Shown in pieces: positions 50,484-61,211 of a stretch of 64,000 bases of DNA. The notes below the pieces were generated by a model that searched no databases, had not been told where the DNA came from, and was given only the letters and a program-made list of their open reading frames with translations. The DNA is from Devosia algicola (GTDB taxonomy: Bacteria > Pseudomonadota > Alphaproteobacteria > Rhizobiales > Devosiaceae). Each line of letters starts with the position of its first letter. Positions within the stretch are counted from its first letter, which is position 1. Where the stretch lies: NCBI RefSeq assembly GCF_028816455.1, contig NZ_CP118246.1, positions 558,001-622,000 of the forward strand, written 5' to 3'. The translations under genes were made by a program, and so were the position numbers.

Positions 50484-52157
50484 ATGGCGAAAGCACAAAG
50501 GGACGAACTGGTATTCGTGCCGCTCGGCGGCGTCGGCGAAATCGGTATGAACATGGGGGCCTATGGATTTGGCCCCGAGAAGTCACGCAAATGGCTCGTG
50601 GTTGACTGCGGCGTTTCGTTCGGCGACCCCAGCCTGCCGGGCATTGAACTGATCATGGCCAACCCCGAATTTCTCGAGGAACGGGCCGACGATGTTGTGG
50701 GTCTAGTGCTGACCCACAGTCACGAAGACCACTATGGCGCTGTGCTGGACCTTTGGCCCAGCTTTGACCGGCCAGTGTTCGCGACACCGTTTACCGCCGC
50801 AATGCTGGCGGCAAAACGGGCAGGGGATGGCATCATCGACAATGTCGACCTGACCATCATGAAGCCTGGCAAGGCACTTGATGTTGGCCCCTTCACCGTC
50901 GAGGCCATTAATGTTTGCCATTCCATCCCGGAGAGCAACGCATTATTGATCTCAACGCCTGTCGCGCGAATTCTTCATACTGGCGACTGGAAGCTGGATG
51001 CGACACCGGTTGGCAATGCGCCGACTGACATTGCCCGGCTGCAGCAGATCGGTGAGGACCGCTCCACGCCGCTCGTACTGGTCTGCGACTCCACCAACGC
51101 CATGAAGGACGGTGAAAGCCCCAGCGAAAGCGAGGTCGGTGATAATCTGGCAACGCTGATCGCCAGTGCCCCCCATCGCGTTGCCGTCACGACATTTGCC
51201 TCCAATGTCGGGCGAGTGATTTCGGTCGCGCGGGCCGCCGCCAAGGCCGGGCGCGAGGTCGTGCTGTCCGGGCGGTCGCTGCACCGCATCACCGGCATTG
51301 CCCGTGAACTGGGCATGCTGGAGGGCGTGCCGACAATGCACGATCAAGACATGTATCGTTCGCTGCCGCGCAACAAGGTTGTGTTGTTGTGCACCGGCAG
51401 CCAGGGCGAACCGCGTGCGGCGATCGCCCGCATTGCCCGGGGTGAACATCCCGTGATTGATCTCAATGCAGGCGACCGGATGATTTTCTCGTCTTGGGCC
51501 ATTCCCGGCAATGAGCGCGAAGTGAATGATATTCAAAACCAGTTGATCGATCGCGGCGTCGAAGTCATCACCCGCAATGACGCGATGGTGCACGTCACCG
51601 GTCACCCAAGGCGGGGCGAGTTGCGGCGCCTCTACGAATGGGTCAAGCCGGACATACTTGTGCCCGTTCACGGTGAGGCCATGCATCTTCAGGCCCACGC
51701 GGAACTGGGCAAGGCTGAAGGCATCGCCAATGTGCTCAGCATCCGCAATGGCGATATGGCGCGCCTGTTCCCCGAGCCGATGGCTTTTCCGGCCGAGGTG
51801 CGCACCGGCGAACTCTACCTCGACGGTCTGGTGCTGTGTACGCCCGAGGAAAGCGGCGTAAAAGGGCGCCGTCGCCTGTCATTTGGCGGGCACATTGTCG
51901 TCAGTATCTGCGTCAATGGTGGCGGCCAGGTCGTTGCGGGTCCCGATTTCGTTATTGAGGGGTTGCCCGAAACCGATGATGAATCGCTCAACGAGCTCCT
52001 GGAACACACCATCGCTGGCGTTCTTAAAAGCGTGCCACCAAAGCGGCGCAGCGATACCGAAGTGCTGAACTCCGCCCTGTTCAAGGCGATCCGCAACGAG
52101 GTCAATGCCTATTGGGGGCGCAAGCCCAATGTTACGATCTTCGCTCACCGCGTCTGA
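50484..52157 (+). CDS. rnj: Ribonuclease J
   Basis: Metallo-beta-lactamase/beta-CASP ribonuclease with 5'-exo and endonuclease activity, used in rRNA and mRNA processing. The 557-residue protein has the zinc motif LTHSHEDHYGAV, VCHSIPESNAL, HTGDWKLD and the beta-CASP motif VTGHPRRGELRRLYEW. The ATG was chosen for family length; an open frame extends 40 codons further and overlaps birA. Confidence 0.93.
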   Translation: MAKAQRDELVFVPLGGVGEIGMNMGAYGFGPEKSRKWLVVDCGVSFGDPSLPGIELIMANPEFLEERADDVVGLVLTHSHEDHYGAVLDLWPSFDRPVFATPFTAAMLAAKRAGDGIIDNVDLTIMKPGKALDVGPFTVEAINVCHSIPESNALLISTPVARILHTGDWKLDATPVGNAPTDIARLQQIGEDRSTPLVLVCDSTNAMKDGESPSESEVGDNLATLIASAPHRVAVTTFASNVGRVISVARAAAKAGREVVLSGRSLHRITGIARELGMLEGVPTMHDQDMYRSLPRNKVVLLCTGSQGEPRAAIARIARGEHPVIDLNAGDRMIFSSWAIPGNEREVNDIQNQLIDRGVEVITRNDAMVHVTGHPRRGELRRLYEWVKPDILVPVHGEAMHLQAHAELGKAEGIANVLSIRNGDMARLFPEPMAFPAEVRTGELYLDGLVLCTPEESGVKGRRRLSFGGHIVVSICVNGGGQVVAGPDFVIEGLPETDDESLNELLEHTIAGVLKSVPPKRRSDTEVLNSALFKAIRNEVNAYWGRKPNVTIFAHRV

Positions 52158-52168
52158 AAGGACCGACC

Positions 52169-52414
52169 ATGCCAATCGCAAGCATAATAGCAATCTACTT
52201 TATCGTCTGGTGGCTGTGCTTGTTCGTTGTGCTGCCAATTGGTGTGCGTAGCCAGCTTGAAGATGGCAATGTCATTCCGGGCACCGAACCGGGCGCGCCG
52301 ACCGCCGCACGGCTACTGCCGAAGATTGGAATTACCTCGATACTGGCGGTTGTCGTGACCTTGGCGCTGTTCTGGGCACTCACCAACCCCTGGCTTCAGG
52401 CCTACTGGCGCTAA
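52169..52414 (+). CDS. DUF1467-family membrane protein
   Basis: An 81-residue protein with two transmembrane helices (IIAIYFIVWWLCLFVVLPIG and a second in ITSILAVVVTLALFWAL) joined by a short loop containing GTEPGAPTAARLLPK. It has no known function. The gene follows rnj by 11 bases and belongs to the conserved alphaproteobacterial neighbourhood before proS. Confidence 0.85.
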   Translation: MPIASIIAIYFIVWWLCLFVVLPIGVRSQLEDGNVIPGTEPGAPTAARLLPKIGITSILAVVVTLALFWALTNPWLQAYWR

Positions 52415-53006
52415 GCGCCTGCAGCTACATGGCCCAAAGCTGATCGTTAAGTCGGGACACCCGACGGGTCCCTAAAAACGAGGTTTCGCGTTGGGAACCG
52501 ACTGCGGCGGTTCCCATTGCCAAAAAAGTGTTGGCTCATACGTGTTCAGCGCTGAGGCGATATTTTGCCATGGCACCTAGCGTGCCGCGAGTGCGGTTCA
52601 TGAATTATCGCGGCAATACCGGTTTCGCTGCCGCTGTCCAACGCCGTCACGCGGCGCCGTCGGGACGATGGAGTCCCGGATCGTCACTTAATCTGAAACA
52701 TTAGACTAATGCTATAAACATATAAAATAAAACAAAAAAGCAGGGCACCAAGGCCCTGCTGAAAAGAGTTTGTTCGACAATTACGTTGGTCTTAGGCACA
52801 CATAGTGGCAGCCAACGCTCCTCCCTAGACGTTGTCGACGTCCGACGGCTTAGTTGCCGCCGTTGTTTTGTTGGAGGGAACATATCACAAGAATTAGCGC
52901 TGTCACGTAGAATCTGCATAGCATCCATGCTTGCAACGGATGGACGAGTACGATTTGAGTGGGCATCAACAAAAGCCTTGAGTCGCATCCTGTTTTTGGA
53001 GTCACT
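52415..53006. other. Long gene-free stretch before proS
   Basis: These 592 bases hold no supported protein gene. They contain a stem CGGGAC/GTCCCG near 52660-52678, an AT-rich block (52690-52740), a minus-strand terminator-like hairpin listed separately, and the proS leader with TTTTTGGAG before the start. Short minus-strand frames in 52760-52960 lack recognisable features. A small RNA on the minus strand is possible. Confidence 0.45.
52722..52761 (-). terminator. Minus-strand terminator-like hairpin
   Basis: AGCAGGGC-ACCAAG-GCCCTGCT is a perfect 8-bp stem. Read on the minus strand it is followed by TTTTTTGTTTTATTTTA, a good U-tract; on the plus strand no T-run follows. It therefore seems to end a minus-strand transcript that starts within or upstream of the proS leader, yet no minus-strand gene is recognised there. 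Confidence 0.65.
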
Positions 53007-54356
53007 ATGCGCCTGTCTCAGTACTTCCTGCCGGTCTTGCGCGATGTGCCCAAGGAAGCAGAAATCATCTCGCACCGACTGATGTTGCGGGCCGGCATGG
53101 TTCGCCAGCAAGCCTCTGGCCTCTATTCCTGGTTACCGCTGGGCTACAAGGTCCTGATCAAGGTGCAAAAGATCGTCGAAGAGGAGCAGAACCGCTCCGG
53201 CGCCATCCAATTGCTGATGCCGACGATCCAATCGGCTGACCTGTGGCGCGAAAGTGGACGCTATGACGCGTACGGCAAGGAAATGTTGCGGATCCAGGAC
53301 CGGCACGAACGCGATTTTCTCTACGGCCCGACTAACGAGGAAATGATCACCGACATTTTCCGCACTTATGTGAAGTCCTACAAGGACCTGCCGCTGAACC
53401 TGTATCACATCCAGTGGAAGTTTCGCGACGAGATCCGTCCACGCTTTGGCACCATGCGCTCGCGCGAATTCCTGATGAAGGACGCCTATTCCTTCGATCT
53501 GGATAAGGAATCAGCGGTAAGGGCGTACCACCGAATGTTCGTGGCATACCTGCGCACCTACGCGCGCATGGGCCTGACCGCAATTCCGATGCGCGCCGAC
53601 ACCGGCCCAATCGGGGGTGATTTGAGCCACGAGTTTATCGTTTTGGCCGATACTGGTGAGAGCGAGGTTTTCTGTCACAAGGATCTGCTCGACAAACCCA
53701 TTCCAGCGCCCGATACAGATTTCCGCGGTGATCTGTCGCCGATCATCAACGATTGGACTTCGCAATATGCAGCGACCGAGGAAATGGTCGATATGGCGGC
53801 ATATGAGAGCGCAGTGCCTCCCGACAAACGCGTTACGGCGAGGGGCATCGAAGTGGGCCATATCTTCTATTTCGGCACTAAATATTCCGAGCCGATGAAA
53901 GCAACTGTAACCGGTCCCGATGGCAAGGAAATAACAGTGCATATGGGGTCTTATGGCATAGGGCCTACCCGCCTTGTGCCCGCCATCATTGAAGCTTCCC
54001 ATGATGACGATGGCATCATCTGGCCGGTCAGTGTCGCGCCGTTCGAAGCGGTGCTGATAAATCTCAAGGCCGGAGATGCCGAGTGTACCGCTGCCTGCGA
54101 TTCACTCTATGATGAACTGAACGCCAATGGCATTGACATGCTCTATGATGACCGGGATCAGGGCGCCGGCGGGAAGTTTGCGACTGCTGATCTGATCGGC
54201 ATTCCCTACCAGGTCATACTTGGACCGCGCGGCCTCAAGTCCGGTGAGGTGGAAATCAAGCACCGCCGGTCTGGCGAGCGCGAGACGTTGCCGGTCGGGG
54301 ATGCTGCCAAGCGCATAAAGGCCCTGATAGAACCCCAAAGGCGGACCGACATTTGA
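53007..54356 (+). CDS. proS: Prolyl-tRNA synthetase, short alphaproteobacterial type
   Basis: Class II synthetase charging tRNA-Pro. The 449-residue protein starts [19 protein letters not shown] and carries motif 1 to 3 regions ([43 protein letters not shown]). It lacks the roughly 180-residue editing insertion of the E. coli enzyme, as expected for the short form of this class. Its end overlaps the lolC TTG start. Confidence 0.95.
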   Translation: MRLSQYFLPVLRDVPKEAEIISHRLMLRAGMVRQQASGLYSWLPLGYKVLIKVQKIVEEEQNRSGAIQLLMPTIQSADLWRESGRYDAYGKEMLRIQDRHERDFLYGPTNEEMITDIFRTYVKSYKDLPLNLYHIQWKFRDEIRPRFGTMRSREFLMKDAYSFDLDKESAVRAYHRMFVAYLRTYARMGLTAIPMRADTGPIGGDLSHEFIVLADTGESEVFCHKDLLDKPIPAPDTDFRGDLSPIINDWTSQYAATEEMVDMAAYESAVPPDKRVTARGIEVGHIFYFGTKYSEPMKATVTGPDGKEITVHMGSYGIGPTRLVPAIIEASHDDDGIIWPVSVAPFEAVLINLKAGDAECTAACDSLYDELNANGIDMLYDDRDQGAGGKFATADLIGIPYQVILGPRGLKSGEVEIKHRRSGERETLPVGDAAKRIKALIEPQRRTDI

Positions 54357-55723
54357 GCGAGCAAGTCGTGGCCGGCCACAGCCGGGGCACCCGAGCCTTT
54401 TCTCGGTTCGAGTGGATGATTGCCGGGCGTTATTTGCGGGCCCGACGCAAAGAAGCGTTCATATCGGTGATCGCCAGCCTTACCATGGTCGGGGTCGCCA
54501 TCGGCGTTGCCACATTGATCGTGGTCATGTCGGTCATGAACGGCTTTCGAGCCGAACTGCTGACCAAGATTCTTGGTCTCAACGGTCACTTCACTGCGTA
54601 CCCGATCGAAGAGAAATTCACCGACTATAAGCAGACCATTGACGCGCTACAGCAGGTCGATGGTGTCAAATTTGCAGTCTATTTTGTCGAGGGACAAGTG
54701 CTGGCATCGGGCGCAGGCCAATCGACCGGCGTGACCGTTCGCGGCATGGACGAGGAAAATATCAAAAAACTGGACCTGCTCTATAATGGGGCAGAGCAGG
54801 GTGGTTTTGACAGTTGGGATCAGTCAAAAGGCGTTGCTATTGGCTACCGATTGGCCCAAACCCTGGGCGTCGGTCTGGGCGACTCTGTCACCATCATCAA
54901 TCCCGACGGCGCCAAGACACCGTTCGGCACAACGCCACAAATTCGCTCCTACAAGGTCAGTGTCATATTCAACCTCGGCATGGTCGAGTTTGACAGCTAC
55001 TTCATGTACATGCCGCTGCAACAGGCCCAGGAATATTTCAAACTCTATGAGGATGTGCTCAAGCCCGGCCACAAGCCACTTGATCCCATGGCAACTGACG
55101 CAGAGATCGATGAAGCCTATGATCGGGTCTACCAGGCCTCTGCCGCCGAAATATTCATCGATAATCCAGACGATGTATCCGGAATGCGGGCGAAGTTGCA
55201 GAGTGATTTTTCCACGCGCCCACTGGTCTTGACCGACTGGCAACAGCGCAATGAAACCTTCTTTTCGGCGCTTCAGGTCGAACGTGTCGTCATGTTCACC
55301 ATTCTGTCGATGATCATTCTGGTGGCAGCGTTCAATATCATTTCGAGCCTGATCATGCTGGTCAAGGACAAGAGCAGCGATATCGCTGTTTTGCGCACAA
55401 TGGGCGCGACACGCGGCTCGATCATGCGAATTTTTTCGATCACCGGCACCGCTATCGGCGTTATTGGTACCTTGAGTGGCTTGGTACTGGGGCTGATCAT
55501 TGCCGCCAATGCGGAAAGCCTACGGGCAACCATTTCCGAATTTCTTGGCGTGACGATATTCCCCCCGGAGGTGTTTTTCCTATCCTCGCTGCCCTCAAAA
55601 ACCGATCCGACCGAGGTTACGGTCGTAGTTTGCCTGGCGTTGGGGCTGAGTTTCCTGGCCACGCTCTATCCCGCGTGGCGGGCGGCACAATACGATCCGG
55701 TAGAGGCATTGCGCTATGAATGA
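54353..55723 (+). CDS. lolC: Lipoprotein-releasing system transmembrane protein LolC/LolE type
   Basis: Inner-membrane permease of the Lol system that extracts lipoproteins for transfer to the outer membrane. The 456-residue protein has one N-terminal helix ([20 protein letters not shown]), a large periplasmic domain, and three C-terminal FtsX-like helices with [24 protein letters not shown] start overlapping the proS stop is used, since the Arg/Phe-rich beginning [17 protein letters not shown] is typical. It pairs with lolD. Confidence 0.92.
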   Translation: MSEQVVAGHSRGTRAFSRFEWMIAGRYLRARRKEAFISVIASLTMVGVAIGVATLIVVMSVMNGFRAELLTKILGLNGHFTAYPIEEKFTDYKQTIDALQQVDGVKFAVYFVEGQVLASGAGQSTGVTVRGMDEENIKKLDLLYNGAEQGGFDSWDQSKGVAIGYRLAQTLGVGLGDSVTIINPDGAKTPFGTTPQIRSYKVSVIFNLGMVEFDSYFMYMPLQQAQEYFKLYEDVLKPGHKPLDPMATDAEIDEAYDRVYQASAAEIFIDNPDDVSGMRAKLQSDFSTRPLVLTDWQQRNETFFSALQVERVVMFTILSMIILVAAFNIISSLIMLVKDKSSDIAVLRTMGATRGSIMRIFSITGTAIGVIGTLSGLVLGLIIAANAESLRATISEFLGVTIFPPEVFFLSSLPSKTDPTEVTVVVCLALGLSFLATLYPAWRAAQYDPVEALRYE

Positions 55724-56402
55724 GGCACATCTGGTTCTGCGCGACGTCCACCGACATTATGGCGAAGGCGACAAATTGGTGCGCGTGCTCGAGGCGGCCA
55801 ATCTGACGGTATTGAGCGGCGAATTGGTAGCGCTTGTGGCCCCCTCGGGTGCGGGCAAGTCGACGCTGCTGCATTTGAGTGGCCTGCTCGAAAGCCCGCA
55901 ATCGGGTGAGGTCGAGATTATCGGTACCAAGACCAGCAAGCTCGGTGATCGCGGTCGTACCCAGTTGCGTCGGAGCACGGTGGGATATGTGTACCAGTTT
56001 CACCATTTGTTGCCCGAATTCACGGCGCTCGAAAATGTCTCAATGCCGCAACTGATAGCCGGAAAATCGCAGCAGGACGCCGACATTCGCTCGCTTGAAT
56101 TGTTGGAAATTCTTGGCGTTGCACCTCGCGCCAGCCATCGGCCAGCGGAATTGTCCGGGGGTGAGCAACAGCGGATCGCCATCGCGCGGGCGGCAGCAAA
56201 CCGACCTCGGGTCATATTGGCCGACGAACCCACTGGTAATCTGGATCCCGAAACCAGCGATCTGGTGTTTGAGGCACTAAAGACCCTGATCAAGGAGGAG
56301 GGTGCGGCCGCGCTGATCGCTACCCACAACCACGATCTGGCGCGGCGCGCCGATCGCATTGTTACACTCAAGGGCGGACTCGTCGTTAATCACCAACTTT
56401 AG
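55716..56402 (+). CDS. lolD: Lipoprotein-releasing system ATP-binding protein LolD
   Basis: ABC ATPase powering LolC. The 228 residues have Walker [10 protein letters not shown], the Q-loop region [17 protein letters not shown], signature [14 protein letters not shown] and Walker [13 protein letters not shown]. It overlaps lolC by eight bases. It contains an intact AAGCTCGGTGA at 55938 that matches the sequence interrupted in tsf. Confidence 0.95.
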   Translation: MNEAHLVLRDVHRHYGEGDKLVRVLEAANLTVLSGELVALVAPSGAGKSTLLHLSGLLESPQSGEVEIIGTKTSKLGDRGRTQLRRSTVGYVYQFHHLLPEFTALENVSMPQLIAGKSQQDADIRSLELLEILGVAPRASHRPAELSGGEQQRIAIARAAANRPRVILADEPTGNLDPETSDLVFEALKTLIKEEGAAALIATHNHDLARRADRIVTLKGGLVVNHQL

Positions 56403-56545
56403 GTTTGCCGCCGTACGCACGCCGCGAACCAGTTCCTAACGACTGCTTAACCAACCAGAGCCAATCCCCGCTATTCAATGTGCTGTCCCTAGACAAGAAC
56501 AAACAACGAACGTATAAGAACATATCGGAAACACAGGAGATGAAG

Positions 56546-56644
56546 ATGTTGACCTTCCTCAAGGATTTCGCTGCGTTCGTGACGATTGGCGCCTTTACAG
56601 TTGGATCGCTGACCTGGATGGACGTCCTGACCCGACTCGGTTGA
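56546..56644 (+). CDS. Small membrane protein, 32 residues
   Basis: The frame MLTFLKDFAAFVTIGAFTVG continues through SLTWMDVLTRLG to a stop. An ACAGGAG ribosome site precedes it, with a second in-frame ATG six bases upstream. One hydrophobic helix spans most of the length. It lies between lolD and dnaE with its own space on both sides. No family is recognised; coding is supported by the ribosome site, the helix and sensible codon use only. Confidence 0.55.
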   Translation: MLTFLKDFAAFVTIGAFTVGSLTWMDVLTRLG

Positions 56645-56723
56645 GCCTGTTGTGGATTGTGTTCGTGGGCGGTTTCCCAGTCGCCCGTAGACTGTCACAA
56701 AGACGACCTAGGAAAGGTCCATC

Positions 56724-59700
56724 ATGAGCGGTCCCGGTTTTATTCATCTGCATGTTCATTCTGCCTATTCCCTGCTTGAGGGTGCCTTGCAGCTGGAAAA
56801 AATTCTTGGACTGGCCAAGGACGATGCGCAGCCGGCGCTCGGTATAGCCGATACCGGCAATCTGTTCGGTGCGCTCGAATTTTCAGAAAAAGCCGCAAAA
56901 AAGGGCATTCAACCGTTGGTTGGCGTTGAGATGGCGGTGGATTTTGCCGCCGCCGAAGAACGAACCAACGAGCGGGGCAGCCATAGTTATTCCTCCAAAA
57001 GTAGCCTGGTCTTGATGGCTCAGACCGAAACCGGATTTGGAAATTTGTCACGGTTGGTCAGTCGGGCTTACCTGCAGGGGGGAGGGCGCGGCGCGCGCCA
57101 GGCTGGAGTGGCTGACCCGCGAGGGACTGGAGGGCATATTGTGCCTTACCGGTGGTCCTGAGGGTGCGATTGATCCCTGTTTTGCCGCCGGACACGACGC
57201 GCAGGCGATCAAGCGACTTAACCTGCTGCACGAGGCGTTTGACGACCGTTTATATGTAGAGATCCAGCGCCACGGAAGGCCGGTCGAGGGGGGTGTGGAA
57301 CCGCGCCTGATTGACTATGCCTATCGGCAAGGGTTGCCGCTTGTTGCCACCAATGAGCCGTTTTTCCGCTCGGAGGCCGAGTTTGAGGCCCATGATGCCT
57401 TGCTGGCGATTGCGGGCGGCACTGTTCTGGCCCAGACTGAACGCCGCAAGGCTCAATGACCAATATTATTTCAAGACCCGCGCCGAGATGGTCGAGTTGT
57501 TTGCCGACCTGCCTGAGGCCCTTGACAATACAATCGAGATCGCCCAGCGCATCGGCTATCGTCCGCATACGCGCAAGCCGATCCTGCCCAAATTTGCCGC
57601 CGCGCCGGATCTGACTGACGACCAGGCCGTGGCGGTGGAAGCCGATGCACTGCGTGTCATGGCCGAGGAAGGGCTGGAGCGGCGACTTGCCACAGTTGGG
57701 ACGGCGCCGGGCAAGACTGAAAAAGAGTACCGCGACCGACTGGAATTCGAGCTGGGCATCATCCAGTCGATGAAGTTTCCCGGCTATTTCCTTATCGTGG
57801 CGGATTTTATTCGCTGGTCAAAGTCACAGGGCATTCCGGTCGGTCCGGGCCGCGGGTCGGGCGCCGGCTCACTTGTTGCCTATGCGACAACCATCACCGA
57901 TCTTGATCCGCTTCGCTACAATTTGCTGTTCGAGCGCTTTTTGAATCCTGAGCGCGTTTCGATGCCCGACTTTGATATCGATTTTTGCCAGGACCGGCGC
58001 GAAGAAGTCATTCGCTATGTTCAGCAAAAATATGGCTCTGACCAGGTTTCCCAGATCATTACCTTCGGAACGCTGCAAGCGCGCGCTGTGCTGCGCGACG
58101 TCGGACGCGTACTGCAAATGCCTTATGGGCAGGTGGACCGGATCTGCAAATTAGTGCCGGCAAATCCAGCCGATCCCTGGACGCTGGAACGCACGGTTAA
58201 AGAAGTGCCGCAACTCAAGATGATGGCGGAGGACGACGAAACGGTCGCAGAACTTATCGCGATCGCCCGCCATCTCGAGGGTCTTTTCCGCCACGCCTCT
58301 ACCCACGCTGCCGGGATCATCATCGGCGACCGACCATTGCAGGATTTGGCACCGCTCTATCGCGATCCGCGCTCCGACATGCCGGTTTGCCAGTACAACA
58401 TGAAATGGTCCGAAGCGGCCGGGCTGGTCAAATTCGATTTCCTCGGCCTCAAGACGCTCACCACGATCGAATATGCCGTTCAGATGATCAATCTGGATGG
58501 CGGCAATTTCCGCATCGAGGACATCTCGATTGAGGATGAGGCAACCTACAAGGCTCTACACCAGGGGCGATACTTTTGGCGTCTTCCAGGTGGAAAGCCC
58601 GGGCATGCGGCGGGCGCTGGTCGATCTGAAGCCAGACAGGTTCGAGGACATTATTGCTCTGGTGGCACTCTACCGCCCCGGTCCGATGGACAATATTCCC
58701 CTATTTTGCGACCGAAAGCACGGACGCGAGGACGTCGAATATCCTCACGAGGCACTAAAGGCCGTTCTCGATGAGACCTACGGCATCATTGTCTATCAGG
58801 AACAGGTGATGCAGATCGCCCAGTTGCTGTCGGGCTATTCGCTTGGCGAAGCCGACTTGCTGCGCCGCGCCATGGGCAAGAAGATCAAATCGGAAATGGA
58901 TGCTCAGCGCGAGCGCTTCCGCGAGGGAGCGATCAAGTACGGCCTGAAGCAATCCCTCGCCGATACAATTTTCGACCTGCTGGCCAAGTTTGCCAATTAT
59001 GGCTTCAACAAGAGTCACGCCGCAACCTATGCCTTGGTGAGCCTATCAGACCGGTTATCTTAAGGCCCATCACCCGCATGAGTTTTTTGCTGCCTCCATG
59101 ACGCTCGACATGGGCAATACCGACAAACTCTCAGATTTCCGTCGTGAGGCGACCAAGAGCGGCATCGAGATTGCGCCACCCTGTGTCAACCACTCCCAGG
59201 CAGTGTTTTCGGTCAAGAACGAGCGCATCCACTATGGCCTGTGCGCCGTAAAGGGCGTCGGCAGGCAAGTGGCCGAGCATATCGTAGCGGTGCGTGGCGA
59301 CACGCCTTTCAAGGATCTCGGCGATTTTGCCAAACGCGTTGATCCAAGGCTTTTGTCCAAGCGGACGCTGGAAACGCTGGTCAATGCGGGGGCGTTCGAT
59401 GACATTGTTGAGCGCCGCGAGGAGGCATTCGTGGCTATAGAATCCGTAATCGGCATGGCACAGGCGCTGACCGCGGAACGCGTCGAGGGGCAGGGCAACA
59501 TGTTCGATATGGGCGCACCCGAGCCTATAAAGCTGCCCCAGGGTATCCCTGCATGGACTACTACCGAGCGGGCCGAGCGCGAGTTTTCGGCAATCGGGTT
59601 CCATTTGTCAGCGCATCCACTCGATGCCTATGCCGAACTGTTCGACCGCTTTCGCGTGCAGCGTTGGATGGATTTTGAACGAGCAGTCAAGGACGGTGCA

Positions 59701-60181
59701 TCAGCTGGTCGGTTGGCCGGCACCATTTCGGGTCGACAGGACCGTCGAACCCGCAAGGGCACGCCGATGATGATCCTCAACCTCTCTGACCAGAGCGGCA
59801 GCTTTGAGTGCATAGCGTTTTCCGAGCAGATCAATGAGTTCGGCGGTCTCTTGCAGGTCGGGAAGTCTGTGATCCTGAAAGTGGGCGCCGACGAGCGACC
59901 CGATGGTGTCAGTGTTCGACTGCTTGATGTTCAAGCGATTGAAGAGGCAGCAGAAAAAGTGGGGCGCCGACTGACTGTATTTGCCGCCGACGTCAAATGT
60001 CTGCCCCCGATCAGCGCCCAGGCTCAAGCGTGGCGGCGAAGGCGCCGTCAGCTTTGTGGTAATTCGCGATGGTGGCGCGCGCGAATATGAGATCGAACTG
60101 CCCGGAAACTTTCGGCTTACCAGCGAAGTTGCCGGTGGCATCAAGGCGCTCGACGGGGTTACGGACGTTCGGTTGAATTAG
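56724..60181 (+). CDS. dnaE: DNA polymerase III subunit alpha, five +1 insertions
   Basis: Replicative polymerase catalytic subunit. The PHP domain starts [17 protein letters not shown]; the polymerase core has [15 protein letters not shown] and the catalytic aspartates in MPDFDIDF; the C-terminus has an OB fold ([13 protein letters not shown]). Breaks lie at 57101/102 (or in the G-run at 57077-57082), 57450/451, 58552/553, 59042/043 and 60021/022. Removing one base at each gives [39 protein letters not shown] and [11 protein letters not shown]. The corrected length is 1150 residues, normal for the family. Confidence 0.94.
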
Positions 60182-60369
60182 TCCGAGAGGTGCGCGCATC
60201 GCCCTTGCGCTTCGGTGCTTTATCGCCTATATGCCGCCTGCGCTTGACTGCGTGTCAGCGCGATTTCACACACGAGGCAGGTCCTCTGATTTATGATCAG
60301 ATGTCCATCCGGTGACGGTTTCCGTCGCAAGTCTCGTGGCGGCATCAACCGGTAAAGGAGAATTGCCCC

Positions 60370-61141
60370 ATGGCAATGCCCGATTTTTCTATGCGCCAAC
60401 TGCTTGAAGCAGGCGTCCATTTTGGTCACCAGAAGCACCGCTGGAACCCAAAGATGGAAAAGTACATCTTTGGCGTACGTAACGACATTCACATTCTGGA
60501 TGCTGAGCCAGACCGTGCCGATGCTCAGCCGCGCGCTGCAGCTGGTGTCTGATACGGTCGCTGACGGTGGCCGTGTGCTCTTTGTCGGCACCAAGCGCCA
60601 GGCTGCGCCATTGGTCGCTGAGGCCGCGCGCTCCTCGGCACAGTATTTTGTCAACTCGCGTTGGCTCGGCGGCACGCTGACCAACTGGCAGACCATTTCC
60701 AATTCGATCAACCGCCTGCGTGAGCTCGAAGCTTTGGGCGCCGAAGGCCTGGAAGGTCGTACCAAGAAAGAGCGCTTGATGATGAGCCGCGAGCAGGAGC
60801 GTCTCGAGCGCGACCTCGGCGGTATCAAGGACATGGGCAATCTGCCCAGCCTGATCTTTGTCATCGACACCAACAAGGAAGCCAATGCGATCAAGGAAGC
60901 CCGTCGTCTGGGTATTCCGGTCATCGCAATTGTTGACACCAACTGCGATCCCGATGTTGTCGATTTTGCCATCCCCGGCAATGATGACGCATCACGTGCG
61001 CTTGAGTTGTATGTCTCGCTGATCGCCAAGGCGGCAATTGACGGTATCGGCCGCTCGTCGTCCGATCTCGGCGCCGATTTGGGTGCGGCCGAAACCGCGC
61101 CTGAGGAGCCAGTTCTGGCTGCCGAAAGCGTTGCCAACTAA
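60370..61141 (+). CDS. rpsB: 30S ribosomal protein S2, frame interrupted
   Basis: S2 binds at the head-platform junction of the small subunit. The first frame encodes [20 protein letters not shown] and the second [10 protein letters not shown] through the body to [13 protein letters not shown]. One base too many at 60501/60502 separates HIL and LSQTVPML; removing G restores GATCTG (Asp-Leu) and removing T restores GAGCTG (Glu-Leu). The corrected length is 256 residues. It is the first gene of rpsB-tsf-pyrH-frr, following an RBS AAAGGAG. Confidence 0.95.
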
Positions 61142-61177
61142 TCGGATCATCCGATTATCACTATTGATATGAACCAT

Positions 61178-61198
61178 GCGGTCCCCCTGCGGGGCCGC
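61178..61198 (+). other. Hairpin between rpsB and tsf
   Basis: GCGGTCCC pairs with GGGGCCGC around a five-base loop in the 70-base rpsB-tsf spacer. Spacers at this place often carry an attenuating hairpin that lowers tsf relative to rpsB; that role is inferred from position. Confidence 0.4.
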
Positions 61199-61211
61199 CG
61201 AGAGGTGAATC

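Noticed and set aside
52760..52960. tmRNA or other known structural RNA opposite the proS leader
   Set aside because: No tmRNA tag-like reading frame, tRNA-like ends or conserved signature could be identified in the segment.
57077..57082. Homopolymer error as the general cause of the breaks
   Set aside because: Apart from this G-run and the CCC in the HAD gene, long homopolymers are not associated with frame changes.
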